22,500 nt of DNA from Paulinella micropora (taxonomy: Eukaryota > Cercozoa > Imbricatea > Euglyphida > Paulinellidae): the NCBI GenBank assembly GCA_019918135.1, contig WBZZ01000005.1:7501-30000 (forward strand), read 5' to 3'. Below the pieces are notes generated by a model. The model saw only the letters and a list, made by a program, of their open reading frames with translations. It was not told where the DNA came from and made no database searches. Both the position numbers and the translations under genes were made by a program. Each line of letters opens with the position of its first letter. The stretch's first letter is position 1. Positions 18,486 through 22,500 of the stretch are shown here, one piece after another.

Positions 18486-21470
18486 AAGAGAAAGATAGAT
18501 AATATTATTACCGGGGCGTCCGATAAACAAATTGATCGGTTCTCCTCTGGGATCATCACGCACTCCATGAAAATCCTGTGCGTCTCCCCAAGTAGCGATC
18601 TCTACAGTCGGCAAAGCGTCAGGATCTTTCTTGGTGATTCTATATGCCAAGGGTTTGTTGTAGTTTTTGAAACTCTTGTTCATACACGGGCTAAAATGAG
18701 TCATCCAGTCGTAGTTACATCCGAGAACAACCAGCACATGCCTCTTCTTGTGCTGCTTCTTGAATGCAAGAATGAGCTTTAATAACGCTTGAGCGATGTT
18801 AGTTGTCAGGAAGGTGCTCTTCCACCCGATATCCATAACTCGAAATTCCTGATCATCTCCATCGTGCCCGTGCCCTGGTGGCTTGCGATGTGACTCTACT
18901 TGGAAACGGATTCCTCTGTCAACGACATTGAGCCCAAGGAAACCCAGCATCGCCCACGCGGTGTTATCACCAGCTCCGTCCCACTCAAGATATAATTTCC
19001 ACGCTTGCATTGTGCGAGGGTTCCAAAGTTGCCAATGTAAAAGTGCGGCAAGCATAGTAATGTTGCTGTTCGCGCCGTGTTCTACCGCGCCTTCAAGGTA
19101 CGTCAGAATAAAATGCGTATCGGTAGTGTAGCAGGTATTGATTCCAACGCAAAGGCGAAACACAATTTTTCCTTTGAAATCTTTCGCGGCGCGGCGGCAA
19201 GATGGGATCTTCACTGGCGGTTTCATATCGGCTGATATGACTGTGGCAGCAAAATCTGCTGGTGCTGCCTTCTTGCGCTGCATGCTGGCAACGCGGCACG
19301 CCCTGTGAATTTTGTGATGAAGCCTGCTACGGCGACGCCATTCTTGAGCTTCTACTTCAGTCCTGAAACCGTTAGAATGATCAGCAGCAAGCTCTGTGCA
19401 GATCTCGCATTTTGAGAAATCTCCTTCTGCAAAACAAACCTGTAATAAGTAATGATAACGAAAATATGCATAATACCTCTGACAAACTTGACGTGCGGAA
19501 AATCCATGCGCCAAACTTTGTTGATCGTATTGTCTGTCGGAGGATTATTTGGATCAACTCGTTTCGAACAACCAAACCGAAGGCACATATCTTTCCAATT
19601 CTCGCGAACATAGTTTTGGACTCCTGCGTCCTGAGCCATTTCTTGCATCCTCCATATTCCGTCGCTGCATATCTCCGGGTAACTCTCCATGAACTTCTCG
19701 CAGAGTAATACTGCTACCACATCTTCTGTTTCAGGAACGGTTGAGTAGCTTTTTGTCAAAACCTTCGTGTTATTTGCAAGAAGTTTGTGTGCTCTTGACA
19801 AAACTTTATCACCGATCCCGTAGATACGCTGCCAGGCTACTTTGCACACAGCCTCCGTTAAATACATATACTGAAACGATCCAGTTTTTGTTTGAAACGA
19901 TTCAAGCTGCGAAGCTGCCCAAGAATAAAGCTCACTGAGAGACGATGACGCATTCTTCGCTCTCGTGTAAAGCACATCACGCGTGTCGATAAATGAATAA
20001 CACTTCCACTTTTTGCAGCAGACAGACTTAACTTCCCTGTCCAAGTCGGCGAAGGTAATCCCCAACAGTTTTTGGAGCGCAGACGGTCTCTGAAGCTTCA
20101 CTGCACCTTTCGTGCGACTTTTCATCGTGTAGGGGCGCGTTGGATTCTTACGTGGTCTGCTGTAAGGAATTGGTGATAATCTCATGATGTTATACAACAG
20201 CTCATTCGATTCCATAAGCTCGTCGAAGTTCAATCGAAGCTCGTTGGATAATTCCGCATCGTCCATGCCGACCAGAGGAGGAAGCAATCCAGGGTTGATA
20301 GATGCAGCATCACCGTTTGAATCCGTATCTGAACACTCTTCGTCGACGTTCTACGCAAACAAGATCGCTTATGAACATTAACCAGCATGAACATAGACAG
20401 GTAGAGAAAAAAAATTACCATGGAGCCAGTAGGAAGATATAGTCTAGAGCTGCTGCAGCTACTAACATCATATCCTGTAGTGACAGTAGAACTGTCTGAC
20501 TGTTTCCAGCTGTCGAGGTTAGCATCAACGTCAGGAACACCTGCCTGTAAAAAAGAATCTTCTCAGTAATAATTTTCATTTATTTATTTTTTACCTGTGC
20601 ATCACTCAAGCTTGATTTTTCTGTGATGACTGTAATGTCCGAGCTTTCCCTGGGCAGAAGCGTGCGGCGACTATCTGAAATTGAGGACACGCTGTCGAGA
20701 AGCTTCCTCTTTTTTTCCGGCGGAATAGATGATGACCTGGAGAGCGGTTGCTTTCCATCAGAACTAATACTGCTGACCGACGCTAAAAGTTCAACCTTTG
20801 CTTCATGAAGCAAGGAAATTGACTTAAGTGGAAGCGGATGTTCTTTCTCAGGAACGATGAAACATACATGACCAATGTCAGTCTCGAACAGGAAAACTGG
20901 GATTTTAGCTCCTTCCTTGGCAGCCTCTTTCAACCAGACCGGATGTGCATCGCTTGGCAGCGTAGCTATCTCTAGGTCTGGATTAGGTGCATAGCTGAGC
21001 AAAATCTCTTGATCTTTCGATATTGCGGTGGTGACAGTCACAATAGGAGTACCCTTGCTGACCTGACATTATTTACAACAATATTTATAGAAAAAATACA
21101 ACACACGTAACAAAAACTTACATTGCATGGATGTATGTAACAACTAACATAATTTACCTTCACGTTCGGTCGGCAAGTGTCATCGTCGAGCTTGTTGAAC
21201 CCTTGCGATGAAGAGTTGATGAGATGCATTGCATTCCTGCTCGATTCGTTAATGAATTTAATTGGATGCATCCCTGTTTGCAGGGAACTCCCAATTTTCA
21301 TAGTGAAATGATCAGAAAATGCAGCATGATCTGCAGCACGCAAAGACTTTCCTCCTGGTTCGAGGAGCCCAAGCTGAAAAAGAGGAAGGTATTTATCAGC
21401 AAAGACTCCGTAGCCACCACCACGGTGTGCCACATATATCGGCGCCTTGCTAGCCCTCAGCATGGCATAC
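17307..21470 (-). CDS. SET domain + DUF7869-type transposase-like fusion protein, seven exons, one in-frame TAA
   Basis: Exons (minus strand) are 21470-21158, 21062-20595, 20544-20419, 20350-19477, 19426-18512, 18381-17569 and 17431-17307. Introns are GT..AG and every phase fits, giving about 1,208 residues from the ATG at 21463 to a TGA at 17307-17309. Exons 1-2 form a SET domain: GGGYGVFADKY (S-adenosylmethionine-side G-x-G), KFINES, CRPNVKV and TTAISKDQEILLSY. Exon 5 has FSKCEICTEL, LYLEWDGAGDN and KPPGHGHDGDD, the D-x-DN and V-GHTHxDxD pattern of DUF7869 proteins (known to me as transposon-linked, RNase H-like). Exon 6 has a SAP-like VVSELKSWMRMHG..KKAELIEQ and a Ser/Asp tract; exon 7 ends in RG repeats. 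An in-frame TAA at 17933-17935 splits exon 6. The start may lie further upstream. Confidence 0.82.
17432..17568 (-). repeat. Intron filled with (TTC)n on the transcript strand
   Basis: The last intron of the SET/DUF7869 gene contains about 30 TTC units (GAA on the plus strand, about 17467-17559) between the donor after CAT-G and the acceptor TTGTAG. Poly-Arg, poly-Leu and poly-Phe frames here are artefacts. Confidence 0.8.
18382..18511 (-). repeat. Intron with (TA)n and (GA)n microsatellites
   Basis: This 130-bp intron between exons 5 and 6 of the SET/DUF7869 gene is mostly GATA, (TA)n and (GA)n. The borders are CCCCG|GTAATA and ATGACAG|CGACC on the minus strand, and the phase matches. Confidence 0.78.
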
Positions 21471-21491
21471 CTAAAGTTTGAAATACACATG

Positions 21492-21630
21492 AAAAAAATG
21501 GCAGCGCTTCCCGTTAGAGGGAATCACTAAAAAAAAAAAGGACAGAGAAAGGCTCACTGATAGAAGGCCACACACACTAGCTAGTTATACTAAAGCTAGT
21601 ATCTATACTCCCCTCTTTAAACTATGCTAT
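21492..21630 (-). repeat. Unit C, copy 3 (inverted)
   Basis: It matches 1399-1544 in reverse complement. It lies immediately upstream of exon 1 of the SET/DUF7869 gene, about 20 bp from the acceptor at 21471. This is the same placement relative to a first visible exon as at 1399. Confidence 0.85.
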
Positions 21631-21656
21631 ATAATAATAATAATAATAATAATAAT

Positions 21657-21829
21657 AGTGTATCTCCTGCCAATTGCTGAGCCAAAAGGCCATGTGCATC
21701 CAGTCCTCCATTCCATAAGGAAAGTCTCCACACCAATCGGTGGAATAAAGGAAGTGACGGCATAGAACATTACTCTAGGAGCTTTATACCAATCAGCCCA
21801 TGGAAAGGACCGATGGCCTATGTACTCCC

Positions 21830-21831
<2 letters not shown>
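21657..21831 (-). repeat. Unit B, copy 3 (inverted), (ATT)n tail
   Basis: It matches 842-1014 and 3107-3281 in reverse complement. ATT tracts on both sides (21632-21656 and 21832-21875) link it to unit C and SINE A. Confidence 0.88.
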
Positions 21832-21875
<44 letters not shown>

Positions 21876-21876
<1 letters not shown>

Positions 21877-21997
21877 GTGCTTCTCAGTCAATGGCGAATG
21901 CATTTCTGCACATGTGCCTCCATCGTCTCACCCGTGAGGGGAGTACGAAGATTTGACGATAGGCTCTACTGACACCCCCGCAAGGCAGCTCCAAGCA
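21876..21997 (-). repeat. SINE A, 5'-truncated copy (inverted)
   Basis: It matches the last roughly 120 bp of SINE A and lacks the tRNA-like head. 5' truncation is common after target-primed reverse transcription. It shares the ATTCGCCATTGACTGAG variant with the fragment at 1-56. (ATT)n lies on both sides; the outer tract runs to about 22084. Confidence 0.85.
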
Positions 21998-22000
21998 ACA

Positions 22001-22006
22001 ATAATG

Positions 22007-22084
<78 letters not shown>
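22001..22084 (-). repeat. (ATT)n tract
   Basis: About 26 uninterrupted AAT units on the plus strand, upstream of the truncated SINE. Its source element is not identified. Poly-Ile, poly-Tyr and poly-Leu frames over it are artefacts. Confidence 0.9.
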
Positions 22085-22094
22085 TATATTGAAG

Positions 22095-22500
22095 AGGAAA
22101 TGCAAAATCATGCCGGTCAGTTTCACAAACTTTTGTGCAGAGTTTTTTCCACAGATTGTTGTGTACAGAAGAAAAGAATAGCATTCCCGCTCATTCTGAG
22201 CTGGGAAAAGAGCGGGAATGCTGTTACATCTTCTCGAAATGTCATGCTCTCAATAAAATCTCTGCACAAAAGTTTGCAAAACAGCAATCCAAAAACGAGT
22301 TTCATCGAATTGCTGGTTTGTGAAAAATAGATTAAGCTGGGTCGTGCAATGTTAGGAAATGACATTTATAGCTTCAACAAACACGTTGCAGCAGAAACAT
22401 GCAAGGGATGACATGAGTTGAGAGTACGTACTAGGAAGGAAATGCAAAATCATGCCGGTCGGTTTTCACAAACTTTTGTGCAGAGTTTTTTCCATAGATT
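22095..22500. repeat. Hairpin (foldback/MITE-like) repeat with a second copy starting at 22437
   Basis: The 63 bases from AGGAAATGCAAAATCATGCC at 22095 recur at 22437-22500 (period 342) with about three differences. Inside the first copy are two concentric inverted repeats: CAAACTTTTGTGCAGAG (22127-22143 with 22260-22276) and AGCATTCCCGCTC (22180-22192 with 22210-22222). The arms between them are 37 bases on both sides, so the whole is an imperfect hairpin of about 150 bp. The second copy is cut by the window end. No coding sequence is seen. Confidence 0.75.

Larger units (their letters stand above)
16721..22500 (-). mobile_element. Left-hand portion of DNA transposon T (copy T_b)
   Basis: It starts at the terminal repeat (16721) and contains the SET/DUF7869 gene reading toward that terminus, then a chain of ATT-tailed repeats and a hairpin repeat. 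It is still inside the element at the window end. With the 4.7 kb at the left of the window, the element would be at least 10.5 kb. Long inverted repeats and a transposase-like gene make a DNA transposon the best reading, but I cannot place it in a named superfamily. Confidence 0.72.

Overview
This is eukaryotic DNA. The genes are split by short introns with GT..AG ends (50-140 bp in the best-resolved gene), the sequence is full of (ATT)n-tailed retroposons, and a Ty3/gypsy polyprotein is present. I see no prokaryotic signals. I cannot name the organism; a protist or alga with a repeat-rich genome would fit. The window looks like a stack of mobile elements inserted into one another, and I recognise no host housekeeping gene.

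Layout. Positions 1-4729 and 16721-22500 are the two ends of what looks like one DNA-transposon family, here called T. Its ends are 290-bp terminal inverted repeats (4440-4729 and 16721-17010) that differ at only about nine positions by eye, with weaker matching further inward. Each end carries a multi-exon gene transcribed outward. The left-end gene (minus strand, 17307-21470) encodes a SET domain, then a DUF7869-type (RNase H-fold, transposase-like) region, a SAP-like segment and an RG-rich tail; all seven exons join in phase. The right-end gene (plus strand, 1617-4017) encodes an unrecognised protein with a D-x-D-G-D-G calcium-loop-like stretch, AT-hook-like basic patches and a charged coiled coil. 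A third, older T end lies at 9197-10601.

Between the T ends lie the two halves of a decayed Ty3/gypsy element on the minus strand. The gag-position region and the start of reverse transcriptase are at 9196 down to 4730. The rest of reverse transcriptase, RNase H, integrase and a C-terminal extension are at 16720 down to about 12994. The two halves stop at exactly the T termini. Removing T with a 4-bp ATAT target duplication would rejoin them in frame, so T inserted into the reverse transcriptase gene. However, the gypsy halves lie inside the two T ends rather than outside them. The locus is therefore circularly permuted, as expected for a tandem duplication, a circular molecule or a misassembly.

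Upstream of both T genes, and in one of their introns, are chains of short interspersed repeats: a tRNA-headed SINE (A) and units B, C and D. Most are joined through (ATT)n tails, which suggests repeated insertion into older tails. The stretch 11356-12993 is AT-rich with no recognisable gene.
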